A DNA stretch of 5,009 bases from CAYZPB01 sp964480445 (GTDB lineage Bacteria > Bacillota > Bacilli > Tepidibacillales > Tepidibacillaceae). Both the position numbers and the translations under genes were made by a program. The DNA lies in the NCBI GenBank assembly GCA_964480445.1, contig CAYZPB010000067.1, positions 1-5,009 of the forward strand. Reading direction: 5' to 3'. Below the pieces are notes generated by a model. That model had not been told where the DNA came from and searched no databases. It worked only from the letters and a program-made list of their open reading frames with translations. This document shows, piece after piece, positions 1 to 5,009 of this stretch; within the stretch, counting starts at the first letter, position 1, and the number at the start of each line of letters is the position of its first letter.

Positions 1-15
1 TATCTGTCTTTTCAT
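1..15 (-). CDS. Start of a downstream gene (5 codons, truncated by window edge)
   Basis: An ATG at 15-13 opens a frame reading M-K-R-Q-I before the window ends. It is preceded by AAAGGAG at 32-26 with a 10-nt spacer, and by a promoter at 106-78. The basic start would suit a membrane or secreted protein, but five residues do not allow a product call. Confidence 0.6.
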
Positions 16-25
16 TTTTATTACG

Positions 26-32
26 CTCCTTT
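26..32 (-). promoter_or_regulatory. Ribosome binding site of the truncated downstream gene
   Basis: AAAGGAG at 32-26 is a strong Shine-Dalgarno match, 10 nt before the ATG at 15-13. Confidence 0.65.
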
Positions 33-77
33 GTATTAGTATTTGTTTTTTATCTTAACATCAGACATGTTTTCTTA

Positions 78-106
78 ATTATATAGTAAAGTCTCTTGTT
101 TTTCAC
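78..106 (-). promoter_or_regulatory. Promoter for the gene entering at the left edge
   Basis: Perfect -10 box TATAAT at 83-78, with a -35 candidate GTGAAA at 106-101 (4 of 6 matches to TTGACA) and a 17-nt spacer. It lies just downstream of the sortase stop codon and would give a leader of roughly 55 nt before the ATG at 15. No hairpin terminator is visible between the sortase stop and this promoter, so read-through from the sortase is also possible. Confidence 0.55.
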
Positions 107-127
107 TTAGCTATCCATAATATTTTC

Positions 128-772
128 TTAAATATCCATCAGATGCCCCTGAATTATTAAACGATGTGAGGCTGAGTTTTTCGGTGTGCAGGTGATTAGG
201 GTTAAAATAGATTCCCCTTCTACCGCTTCTAAAACGCTAACATCATCTGGTTCGACAATAAATACTTTGTCTACTAAATAATCATAATTTTTATTCTTAT
301 AGTTTATAGTGATTATATTCCCAACAACAACTTCATCAAGTCGGTTAAAATGTGACCCAAAAGTATAATTTCTATGTCCCGATATAGCACAGTTACCTAG
401 TTCGCCCGGAAAAGCAGTCCCCTTAAGATGTCCTGCACCCCAACGAAGTTCAGCTGCTGAAGCTCCCTCTACTAATAATAAGTCCATTTTTATCTCTTTG
501 ATTATTATTCTTCCCAGAACCTCAGGGCGCTTTGCAGTTTCGTCTTTTACGACTTCCTCAGTTTCTTCTTCAGTAATGTCGGAATCTCCTGAATTGTTGG
601 AATTATTAATTGGAGGAGCACCTGGTAAAATCACACCCACCTTGTCTTGGCTCTCCAAATAATCAAGATATAACTGATTTTGTTTATTCTGATTAATATA
701 AGTCCCTACAAGAGGCACCAAAATTAGCAAGATCCCCGCAAGTATTAATAGATAGGATATGATTCGTTTCAC
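128..772 (-). CDS. Class D-type sortase (cysteine transpeptidase)
   Basis: Membrane-bound transpeptidase of 214 aa that cuts LPXTG-type signals and joins the protein to the cell wall precursor. The N-terminus is one membrane helix (about residues 5-26) with basic MKR before it, giving N-in/C-out topology. A low-complexity Asn/Ser/Glu-rich linker follows (about 43-80, with an EEETEE cluster), then the catalytic beta-barrel. Active-site residues are all visible: His133 in the S-G-H-R-N-Y block, Cys195 in T-L-I-T-C and Arg204 in H-R-L-I-I-Q-G. The TLxTC form points to class D rather than class A, B or C, and there is no C-class lid or C-terminal helix. The start is GTG, with AAGAAGGTG placed just upstream. 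It lies 122 nt downstream of the LPVTG surface protein, its likely substrate, but has its own promoter. The class call is by motif; it could sit near the D/E boundary. Confidence 0.92.
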   Translation of the reverse strand: MKRIISYLLILAGILLILVPLVGTYINQNKQNQLYLDYLESQDKVGVILPGAPPINNSNNSGDSDITEEETEEVVKDETAKRPEVLGRIIIKEIKMDLLLVEGASAAELRWGAGHLKGTAFPGELGNCAISGHRNYTFGSHFNRLDEVVVGNIITINYKNKNYDYLVDKVFIVEPDDVSVLEAVEGESILTLITCTPKNSASHRLIIQGHLMDI

Positions 773-777
773 ATTTT

Positions 778-786
778 CACCTTCTT
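778..786 (-). promoter_or_regulatory. Ribosome binding site of the sortase, fixing a GTG start
   Basis: AAGAAGGTG at 786-778 lies 5 nt from the GTG codon at 772-770 (7 nt from the AAGG core). An ATG at 774-772 overlaps the GTG in another frame but is followed at once by TGA, so GTG is the only start here giving the full membrane anchor and catalytic domain. Confidence 0.75.
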
Positions 787-811
787 ATAATCTGAACTGT
801 CTTTATTTCTT

Positions 812-830
812 AACTATCTCTATTATAGTT
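812..830. repeat. Inverted repeat overlapping the sortase -10 box
   Basis: AACTAT (812-817) and ATAGTT (825-830) are perfect 6-bp inverted arms separated by 7 nt. The second arm overlaps the TATAAT box. It could be an operator, but arms this short can occur by chance in A+T-rich DNA. Confidence 0.3.
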
Positions 831-851
831 GCTCCTGTAACTAGTAAGCAA
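822..851 (-). promoter_or_regulatory. Sigma-A-type promoter of the sortase gene
   Basis: Perfect -10 box TATAAT at 827-822, with a partial -35 box TTGCTT at 851-846 (3 of 6 matches) and an 18-nt spacer. It lies directly downstream of the terminator and about 50 nt upstream of the GTG start, so transcription of the sortase can begin independently of the surface protein. The -35 is weak, which may mean modest or activated expression. Confidence 0.6.
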
Positions 852-854
852 ATC

Positions 855-883
855 AAAAAAAGTAGGGGAGCCCCCTACTTTTT
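855..883 (-). terminator. Rho-independent terminator after the surface protein gene
   Basis: Perfect stem AGTAGGGG (861-868) with CCCCTACT (872-879), a 3-nt loop, extended by A-T pairs 857-860/880-883. On the minus strand the stem is followed by a run of seven T (861-855). It begins 12 nt after the stop codon of the surface protein and lies before the sortase promoter. The flanks are symmetrical (A-run on one side, T-run on the other), so it could act in both directions. Confidence 0.9.
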
Positions 884-894
884 CTTTAATATAT

Positions 895-3800
895 TTATGC
901 TATTTTTCTTCTCAATATCAGACCAAGTAATATTAGAATGCTTCCAATCAGATAGAAGTAAGCTTGTCCTGCCCCGCCTGTAACGGGTAGTTCATCTCCG
1001 CCAGGTGGGTTTTCGCCGGGATCATTTGGATCCTCACCAGGTGGTGTGTTAGGTTTTTTTGTATTGGTAAAGGCAGCGATACTATCTTGGGTTACAGAAA
1101 TTGTGCCTATACTGCCAATACTAGTTACAGTAAAACCTTTTGCTGTTAACTCATCCTCAGTAACTTTGTATGTCGCCCCTATAGGTAAACCAGTAATAGT
1201 TATATCATCGCCATCAGCAAGTGAAATCGTATCTCCACTTGCAATCACCCCTGCCGGAACACCATTGGCAGTATAATTATAAAAACCACTCGCCCCAGTA
1301 AAGTTTACTCTGAAATTAAACTTTTGTTCCTGATCAAAATCTTTGCCAACAACTGTTTTGCTAATAGTTAAATTTCCTGTAAGCGGACTATATATATTTC
1401 TAGTGTTGGTAAACGATGCTGTCTGCGTATCTGCAGCTATAATTGTTCCAGTGGATCCTGTACTCACTGTTTGATAACCATCGGCAGAATAGTCTTTTTC
1501 CGCAACTGTATATGCTAGATCTTTCGGCAGCCCGATGATTTCAATGCTCTGTCCATGAGTTAAGCTAACTGTATCTCCACTCTTGATTGAACCGTCAACG
1601 ATGCCTGTACCGAGATAAGCAAAAGTCTCCGAAGACCCTGTGCCCACTAAGGTAAGAGTAAAATCAAATAGTTTAGTTCTATCCCCAGCATTACCGGCAA
1701 CAGTTTTCTTGATAAGCAGTCTTCCAATATCACTGTCTTTAAAGTTTTGGATAGTAATTTTGTTGCTGTCTGCGCCTGACTTGCCATTAATGGAAGCTAT
1801 AACTGTGGCACCGCTTGTCGTAACCTCAAGAGAGTAATCCACATTAGTAGGTGTATAGCCAACAGGTGCTGCGGTCTCTCGTATAATATACTTGCCATCT
1901 GGTATAACCTTCAGCGTCACGATACCATTGCTACCAGTTATACCTTTTTTTATGATAGTAACACCATCAATCGCATAGAGTGTAAATTCGACACAAGCAA
2001 GGGGATTACCTAAGTCATCTTCTTTTGTTATGCTTACCCAACCATTCCGTAACAAACTAGCACTACCGTCCGATGCTAGAATAGTATAAGGTTTGGAAGT
2101 TCCCTCTTGTACCTTATTGTCACCAAGCAATGAAACTTTATTAGTGACTGTCTCTGGTTCTCCAGTGATATCAGTTACATAAACAAAACGGTAAGCTTTT
2201 GAGCTATCAGGAATGATGAAACTGAGAACCCGTGTCGCATTATCGTACATTATATTTGTTCCTAATGTGAGAGTTACAGGAGCTCCCACAGTATAAGTTC
2301 CGTCCTTGTTAAGAGTCATCTCCTCAACTGTAATATTTCCTGGGAGTAATAATTTTCCGCTGGAGTCCATGCGCAAATCGATTCCTGACGGCAATTGATC
2401 TTCCAACTTATCTCCTAGGTTTACAAGCCCATACGGCTTATAATCAATAGTCCATACTAGTTCGCCTGCTGTTGGTCGTTGGACTGTTTTATCTAGAATT
2501 TGGCTTTTGACAATTATGTTTTGCGAGCTGCTTACACCTGTTGTCCAATTTTCTGTCTTCAAAGTTGAATTGTTTGTTATTGTTGTTGTTTTATTCGAAT
2601 CAAAATACCCTTCAATCGTACCATTTGTCGGTTTAGCTTTGACCAAAATCACATAAGGCTGATCCAGCGTTGTAAACGTAAAGGTTGCTGTCCGTCCACT
2701 AAAGCTGGCGCTAAGTCCAGTAACTGTATCGGGTGTCGTATCAGTAGCTGTAACAGTCCCGTTAACTGGTCCTGTTCCCTCAAAAATTAGGTAGTCCAAT
2801 CCTGCTATAATTTCGACAAACTCCCAGCCTTCTGGCAGTGTATCAGTAAGTGTCGCTGTCCCCAGCGTTTGTCCTGATGCGTTTGTCAAGTTAGTTAGAT
2901 TAAGACCATCTGCATTGACATTGATGCGGAAAATTGCCGATTTATCATCATAGTCAAAACCCTCAGCTGCATTATTGGTGCGATTATTTACACCAGCAGC
3001 AGGATCACCCATAGCTTCTCGTTTCAACATTTCCTTTAATAACATATTATTTCTATAATTTACATTTGCAGTTGCTGCATTTAACCTAGTATTCGCACTA
3101 AATAGTGATGCAGTATTACTAACTGTAGATTTTTTGTTACCGGCAAATATATCCGGATTTAAAATCTGACTCTCGAAAGTGAAGGTGTTTAATTCCGTCT
3201 GAGATAAACCAGTAATTTCAAGTAGGTCAGCAACATGTACGCCACCTTGTTTGATTTCGATTACATTTATTGAACTAGTACCAGCAATGGTAGTAAAACT
3301 AGGATTAACATACTTCTGCCCATAACGTGGTGTCAAGTCAGTAGAAATAATACCAACTGGAATTCCAGTCACTGTTTCGAGGTTAATATTATTACCGTAT
3401 ACAAGCAGATCATAAACTTTCAAATCTGGTATTTCCTGTTTTTTAGCATCAACATTGACAGTCCAGGTAATTTTCTGCTCTGCTGTGTTCGCCACACCAG
3501 ATTTCGAGATGGCATTGTAGCCTACCCCCACACCAATATTACCAGTGCCTAGGCCAGCTCCTGGCGAACCAGTCCATTTAATGTTAGCTGAATTTGTATA
3601 AGTTGTTATCCCTGACTCATATGCGTCATCGGGAACTTTAGTAACAATAGTAAGTAGAATTTTAGAGTCGATGTTCCCAATAGCATACTCACCATTAGCA
3701 TTAGGTGTTATAGTTGTATCGTCTACCCAGTTGGTACCATTCCACTTTTGCCATTTGGCACTTTCAAGTGTCAGTGCTGTCGGCAGAAGGTCAGTTATGA

Positions 3801-4884
3801 TAACATCATTTAAAGTCGCGCCATAATGGTTGGCTGTGATCGTCCAAGTTATTGTCCGATTCTTTGGATCGTAAGTGCCACTGCTACCAGCATCGCTTGA
3901 CTCACCAGCTTTTTCAATCCATTTCGGCGTGAATTTGAGAGTAGACTGTCCTTCTTCAATTAAAGTGGATGTATTATCAAGTAGTTGTGCTTTGTTAGTT
4001 ACTGTTTGTTCTGAAGTAGCATGATATAAATCGTCAGTTATTTCTGTCTTAAATTTAATTGTTTTCGGGCTTGTTGAACCCGCAGGAAAAACGTAGCTTA
4101 GTGCATTAGCTGTTGTTGCATCAGGTGTTGCGGCCGTGCTATCAACCTCAAATGAGCCCGTAATATAAGGCCCTACATTAGTTAAATCATCAAAAAACTT
4201 ATATCCAGTTAAATCTATATTAGTATCTCCCTGTTTTGCAGTGATATCTGTTGTCCATTCAATGCTTTTTTCAACAAGATTTACGACTCCTGTTTTTTTA
4301 ACTTCGTACACAATTGGTAAAGGCGGTACATTTACAGTGTATGTCTTTTCCAAAATCGTTACTGTGTGATCACCGATATTCCCGCTTGCGCCACTGCCAT
4401 CATAGACAAAATCCGCACTGAATTGACAAGTTACGGTATTAGATGTTCCATCGAAGACTGAATCGTCGCCATTAAAGTTAACAGTTGCAGTCACCATTTT
4501 TGTTCCTGCATCCATTGCAAAAGTAACTTCTCCTACACCTATGGCACCCATTTTTAACGGAATAGTGTCATCCTTAACCAAGGTAAAGGCATTACTCAAA
4601 TCAAATTTTACCGTATCTCCTTTTTTAATATAAGGGGAAGGTGTCGGATCATCGCCCAAAACTGGCACACCAAAAGAAATATCCACCTCAATCGGTTTCG
4701 TACTAGTAATGGTTCCCCCTTGTGGTATTGTATTTCCATCTTGTGTAATGATAGTTTGAAGATTTTTAAGTATTGAGGGGTCTACGTAATCTTCAGCAAA
4801 GACAGTGGTTATGGGTAAAAAACTCATTATTAGGATAAAAATCATTGTCAATTGTAATACAATCTGAATTTTTGTTTTTCTCAT
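895..4884 (-). CDS. Large LPXTG-anchored modular surface protein (putative adhesin, isopeptide-domain stalk)
   Basis: Secreted wall-anchored protein of 1329 aa, numbered here from the ATG at 4884. Visible parts in order: signal peptide 1-30; Ig-like adhesin N-domain about 31-190; five related beta-sandwich modules about 193-938, each with a xIxWT-like strand, most with a D-x-L(P) turn, all ending in a TNxAxL-like strand; Cna_B/SpaA-type domain about 948-1049; two tandem pilin-linker-type domains about 1054-1163 and 1170-1276; Pro/Gly/Asp-rich spacer; LPVTG 1299-1303; hydrophobic helix; RRK tail. Such proteins usually bind host or matrix ligands or other cells, but no ligand can be read from the sequence. 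The start at 4884 is preferred because AAAGGA lies 12 nt upstream and the Met is followed at once by basic RKTK. In-frame ATGs at 4896 and 4905 lack a convincing ribosome site and would add 4 or 7 residues. Only two cysteines (153, 964). The sortase gene follows. A pilus backbone role is possible, but the length and single subunit favour a monomeric adhesin. Confidence 0.9.
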   Translation of the reverse strand: MRKTKIQIVLQLTMIFILIMSFLPITTVFAEDYVDPSILKNLQTIITQDGNTIPQGGTITSTKPIEVDISFGVPVLGDDPTPSPYIKKGDTVKFDLSNAFTLVKDDTIPLKMGAIGVGEVTFAMDAGTKMVTATVNFNGDDSVFDGTSNTVTCQFSADFVYDGSGASGNIGDHTVTILEKTYTVNVPPLPIVYEVKKTGVVNLVEKSIEWTTDITAKQGDTNIDLTGYKFFDDLTNVGPYITGSFEVDSTAATPDATTANALSYVFPAGSTSPKTIKFKTEITDDLYHATSEQTVTNKAQLLDNTSTLIEEGQSTLKFTPKWIEKAGESSDAGSSGTYDPKNRTITWTITANHYGATLNDVIITDLLPTALTLESAKWQKWNGTNWVDDTTITPNANGEYAIGNIDSKILLTIVTKVPDDAYESGITTYTNSANIKWTGSPGAGLGTGNIGVGVGYNAISKSGVANTAEQKITWTVNVDAKKQEIPDLKVYDLLVYGNNINLETVTGIPVGIISTDLTPRYGQKYVNPSFTTIAGTSSINVIEIKQGGVHVADLLEITGLSQTELNTFTFESQILNPDIFAGNKKSTVSNTASLFSANTRLNAATANVNYRNNMLLKEMLKREAMGDPAAGVNNRTNNAAEGFDYDDKSAIFRINVNADGLNLTNLTNASGQTLGTATLTDTLPEGWEFVEIIAGLDYLIFEGTGPVNGTVTATDTTPDTVTGLSASFSGRTATFTFTTLDQPYVILVKAKPTNGTIEGYFDSNKTTTITNNSTLKTENWTTGVSSSQNIIVKSQILDKTVQRPTAGELVWTIDYKPYGLVNLGDKLEDQLPSGIDLRMDSSGKLLLPGNITVEEMTLNKDGTYTVGAPVTLTLGTNIMYDNATRVLSFIIPDSSKAYRFVYVTDITGEPETVTNKVSLLGDNKVQEGTSKPYTILASDGSASLLRNGWVSITKEDDLGNPLACVEFTLYAIDGVTIIKKGITGSNGIVTLKVIPDGKYIIRETAAPVGYTPTNVDYSLEVTTSGATVIASINGKSGADSNKITIQNFKDSDIGRLLIKKTVAGNAGDRTKLFDFTLTLVGTGSSETFAYLGTGIVDGSIKSGDTVSLTHGQSIEIIGLPKDLAYTVAEKDYSADGYQTVSTGSTGTIIAADTQTASFTNTRNIYSPLTGNLTISKTVVGKDFDQEQKFNFRVNFTGASGFYNYTANGVPAGVIASGDTISLADGDDITITGLPIGATYKVTEDELTAKGFTVTSIGSIGTISVTQDSIAAFTNTKKPNTPPGEDPNDPGENPPGGDELPVTGGAGQAYFYLIGSILILLGLILRRKIA
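898..990 (-). other. Cell wall sorting signal LPVTG, membrane helix and basic tail
   Basis: The LPVTG motif is encoded at 990-976. It is preceded by a spacer rich in Pro, Gly, Asp and Glu that would cross the peptidoglycan, and followed by a hydrophobic stretch of about 17-19 residues and the charged tail RRKIA. This is the canonical three-part sortase substrate signal. Cleavage is expected between Thr and Gly. Confidence 0.95.
1057..1725 (-). repeat. Tandem pair of pilin-isopeptide-linker-type domains
   Basis: Two homologous domains of about 107-110 aa lie at 1725-1396 and 1377-1057. Both open with G-x-L-x-I-x-K-T-V (Lys1060, Lys1176), carry an F-x-F strand, an S-G-D-T-(V/I)-S-L strand and a G-L-P turn, then a Y-x-V-x-E strand (Glu1129, Glu1243), a G-S-x-G-T-I turn and a closing A-x-F-T-N-T strand (Asn1160, Asn1274). 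This matches the streptococcal pilin isopeptide-linker family. Lys-Asn bonds with Glu catalysis are expected. The pair is clearly an ancient internal duplication, now diverged. Confidence 0.8.
1738..2043 (-). other. Cna_B / SpaA-type prealbumin-like domain
   Basis: Residues about 948-1049 give the standard Cna_B pattern: opening strand V-S-I-T-K (Lys954), a G-x-P-L-A-x-V-E-F-T-L-Y strand, a G-x-x-x-x-I-P-D-G-K-Y turn, the signature R-E-T-A-A-P-x-G-Y (Glu1003) and a closing I-Q-N-F strand (Asn1047). Lys954 and Asn1047 would form the isopeptide bond, with Glu1003 as the catalytic acid. Cys964 sits where this family usually has Gly/Ala. These domains act as stiff spacers between the binding region and the wall. 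Confidence 0.85.
2071..4308 (-). repeat. Five divergent repeated beta-sandwich modules (CnaA/D2-like isopeptide domains)
   Basis: Modules lie at about 4308-3928, 3927-3511, 3510-3061, 3060-2506 and 2505-2071. Each has a basic lead-in (KTG, KAG, KSG, a displaced KRE, KTV), a strand around W210, W347, W474, F652 or W811, an Asp in a D-L/D-x-L(P) turn (D232/233, D365, D492, D681, D829) and a closing TNxA-like strand with Asn at 297, 431, 590, 771 and 915. The Lys-Asp-Asn order matches the CnaA-type (collagen-adhesin N2, fimbrial D2) intramolecular isopeptide bond, where Asp is catalytic. The repeat is seen directly at protein level. The bond chemistry is inferred from family knowledge. The modules are too diverged to be obvious DNA repeats. 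Confidence 0.6.
4309..4794 (-). other. N-terminal Ig-like adhesin domain
   Basis: Residues 31 to about 192 form the first mature domain. It carries a 'KKGDTVKFDL' strand (about 87-96), the kind of sequence seen early in SDR/collagen-adhesin N-domains (Big_8-like), then alternating beta-strands ending near the Pro-rich 'VPPLP' boundary (about 186-190). It differs from the five modules that follow: it lacks the W-T strand and the TNxA ending. As the outermost domain it is the natural candidate for ligand binding, but that is inference. The family assignment is by motif only. Confidence 0.5.
4795..4884 (-). other. Sec signal peptide of the surface protein
   Basis: Residues 1-30 have a basic start (RKTK), a long hydrophobic core rich in Leu, Ile, Met and Phe, and a likely signal peptidase I site after V-F-A (Ala30), followed by acidic EDY. 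There is no lipobox cysteine, so this is not a lipoprotein. The cleavage position is inferred from the -1/-3 pattern (Ala/Val). Confidence 0.85.
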
Positions 4885-4896
4885 ATTTGTAACCAT

Positions 4897-4902
4897 TCCT
4901 TT
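4897..4902 (-). promoter_or_regulatory. Ribosome binding site deciding the start of the surface protein
   Basis: AAAGGA at 4902-4897 lies 12 nt before the ATG at 4884. It falls inside the extra codons that would be translated if the ATG at 4905 were used. Upstream of 4905 the sequence has no good purine-rich site, only a GGTG about 14 nt away. The spacing to 4884 is slightly long, so the choice is probable rather than certain. Confidence 0.6.
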
Positions 4903-4909
4903 CATAGCA

Positions 4910-4950
4910 CAACAAGTTTCACCAGAATTTTATAATTGCTTGTCTTGTTG
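4910..4950. repeat. 7-bp inverted repeat flanking the candidate -10 box
   Basis: CAACAAG (4910-4916) and CTTGTTG (4944-4950) are perfect inverted arms 27 nt apart, with the TATAAA box between them. They are the least A+T-rich part of this upstream region, which makes them a little more notable than the surrounding A/T repeats. Confidence 0.35.
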
Positions 4951-4958
4951 CAGATTAA
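4929..4958 (-). promoter_or_regulatory. Weak candidate promoter of the surface protein gene
   Basis: -10-like TATAAA at 4934-4929 (5 of 6), with -35-like TTAATC at 4958-4953 (3 of 6) and an 18-nt spacer. It would start transcription near 4922, about 38 nt before the preferred ATG at 4884. The region is so A+T-rich that other -10-like strings are present, and the real promoter may differ or lie beyond the window. Confidence 0.3.
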
Positions 4959-4966
4959 TATATTAA
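4955..4966. repeat. 12-bp perfect palindrome TTAATATATTAA
   Basis: Self-complementary sequence partly overlapping the -35 position of the candidate surface-protein promoter. It could be a dimeric repressor site. An A/T-only composition makes chance occurrence plausible. Confidence 0.35.
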
Positions 4967-4967
4967 A

Positions 4968-5007
4968 GTTTATTTTTTTAAATAATTTTAAAACTAAAAA
5001 AATAAAC
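4968..5007. repeat. Perfect 13-bp A+T-rich inverted repeat
   Basis: GTTTATTTTTTTA (4968-4980) is exactly complementary to TAAAAAAATAAAC (4995-5007), with a 14-nt loop. Each arm holds a seven-base A/T tract. It lies upstream of the candidate promoter of the surface protein. It lacks the G+C-rich stem and T-tail of an ordinary terminator. It may be a protein-binding site, a bent-DNA element or a weak hairpin at the end of an upstream transcript. Confidence 0.6.
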
Positions 5008-5009
5008 AC

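Noticed and set aside
1..127. An intrinsic terminator after the sortase
   Set aside because: No G+C-rich hairpin with a T-run is present between the stop codon and the left edge; only a promoter and a ribosome site for the next gene are seen.
478..678. A disulphide or thioester role for Cys in the neighbouring enzyme or linker
   Set aside because: The sortase has one further cysteine (Cys128) near the active-site His block, but neither it nor the two distant cysteines of the surface protein match a thioester or disulphide motif.
759..983. Plus-strand open frame of 74 codons across the intergenic region
   Set aside because: It runs through the terminator hairpin and the antisense of both gene ends, has no convincing ribosome site, and its product shows no recognisable domain. 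It is best explained as a chance frame.
1046..1276. Plus-strand open frame of 76 codons
   Set aside because: It lies wholly antisense to the conserved second linker domain and spacer of the surface protein. Its composition is that of a shadow frame.
1640..1837. Plus-strand open frame of 65 codons
   Set aside because: It lies antisense to the Cna_B and first linker domains, with no ribosome site or domain signal.
895..4884. The surface protein as a major pilin (pilus backbone)
   Set aside because: Isopeptide domains and LPXTG are shared with pilins, but I could not identify a pilin motif lysine with confidence. The protein is about two to three times the usual pilin length, no second pilin is visible, and the sortase lacks class C features. 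A monomeric anchored adhesin fits better.
4968..5007. The 13-bp inverted repeat as a Rho-independent terminator of an upstream gene
   Set aside because: The stem is almost wholly A-T and is not followed by a clear T-run on either strand, so it is kept as a repeat of unknown role.

Overview
The window looks like a piece of chromosome from an A+T-rich Gram-positive bacterium (Bacillota, low-GC Firmicute). The evidence is an LPXTG-type wall-anchored protein, a sortase, strong AGGAG/AAGG-type ribosome binding sites and TATAAT -10 boxes. The genus cannot be told from the sequence. All supported genes lie on the minus strand, so the biological order runs from high to low coordinates.

Layout in transcription order. 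Positions 5009-4906 are a very A+T-rich upstream region with a perfect 13-bp inverted repeat, a 12-bp palindrome and a weak candidate promoter. Positions 4884-895 encode one very large secreted, modular surface protein of 1329 aa. It has a signal peptide, an N-terminal Ig-like adhesin domain, five related beta-sandwich modules, a Cna_B/SpaA-type domain, two tandem pilin-isopeptide-linker-type domains, a Pro/Gly/Asp-rich wall spacer, LPVTG, a membrane helix and a basic tail. Positions 883-855 hold a strong intrinsic terminator just after its stop codon. Positions 851-822 hold a private promoter for the next gene. Positions 772-128 encode a class D-type sortase of 214 aa with a complete His/Cys/Arg active site. 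Positions 106-78 hold a further promoter, and positions 15-1 hold the first five codons of another gene that leaves the window.

The two complete genes form a probable substrate-enzyme pair. The large protein would be exported by Sec, held in the membrane by its C-terminal helix, cut between Thr and Gly of LPVTG by the neighbouring sortase and joined to the cell wall. Conserved Lys, Asp/Glu and Asn positions suggest that up to eight of its domains could carry intramolecular isopeptide bonds, giving a stiff, protease-resistant stalk or adhesin. The terminator and separate promoter between the genes suggest that substrate and enzyme are transcribed at different levels. I see no RNA genes, CRISPR arrays, insertion sequences or phage genes. 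The window is a fairly recognisable cell-surface locus. Its less ordinary points are the isopeptide-rich architecture, a divergent fourth module and the inverted repeats upstream.
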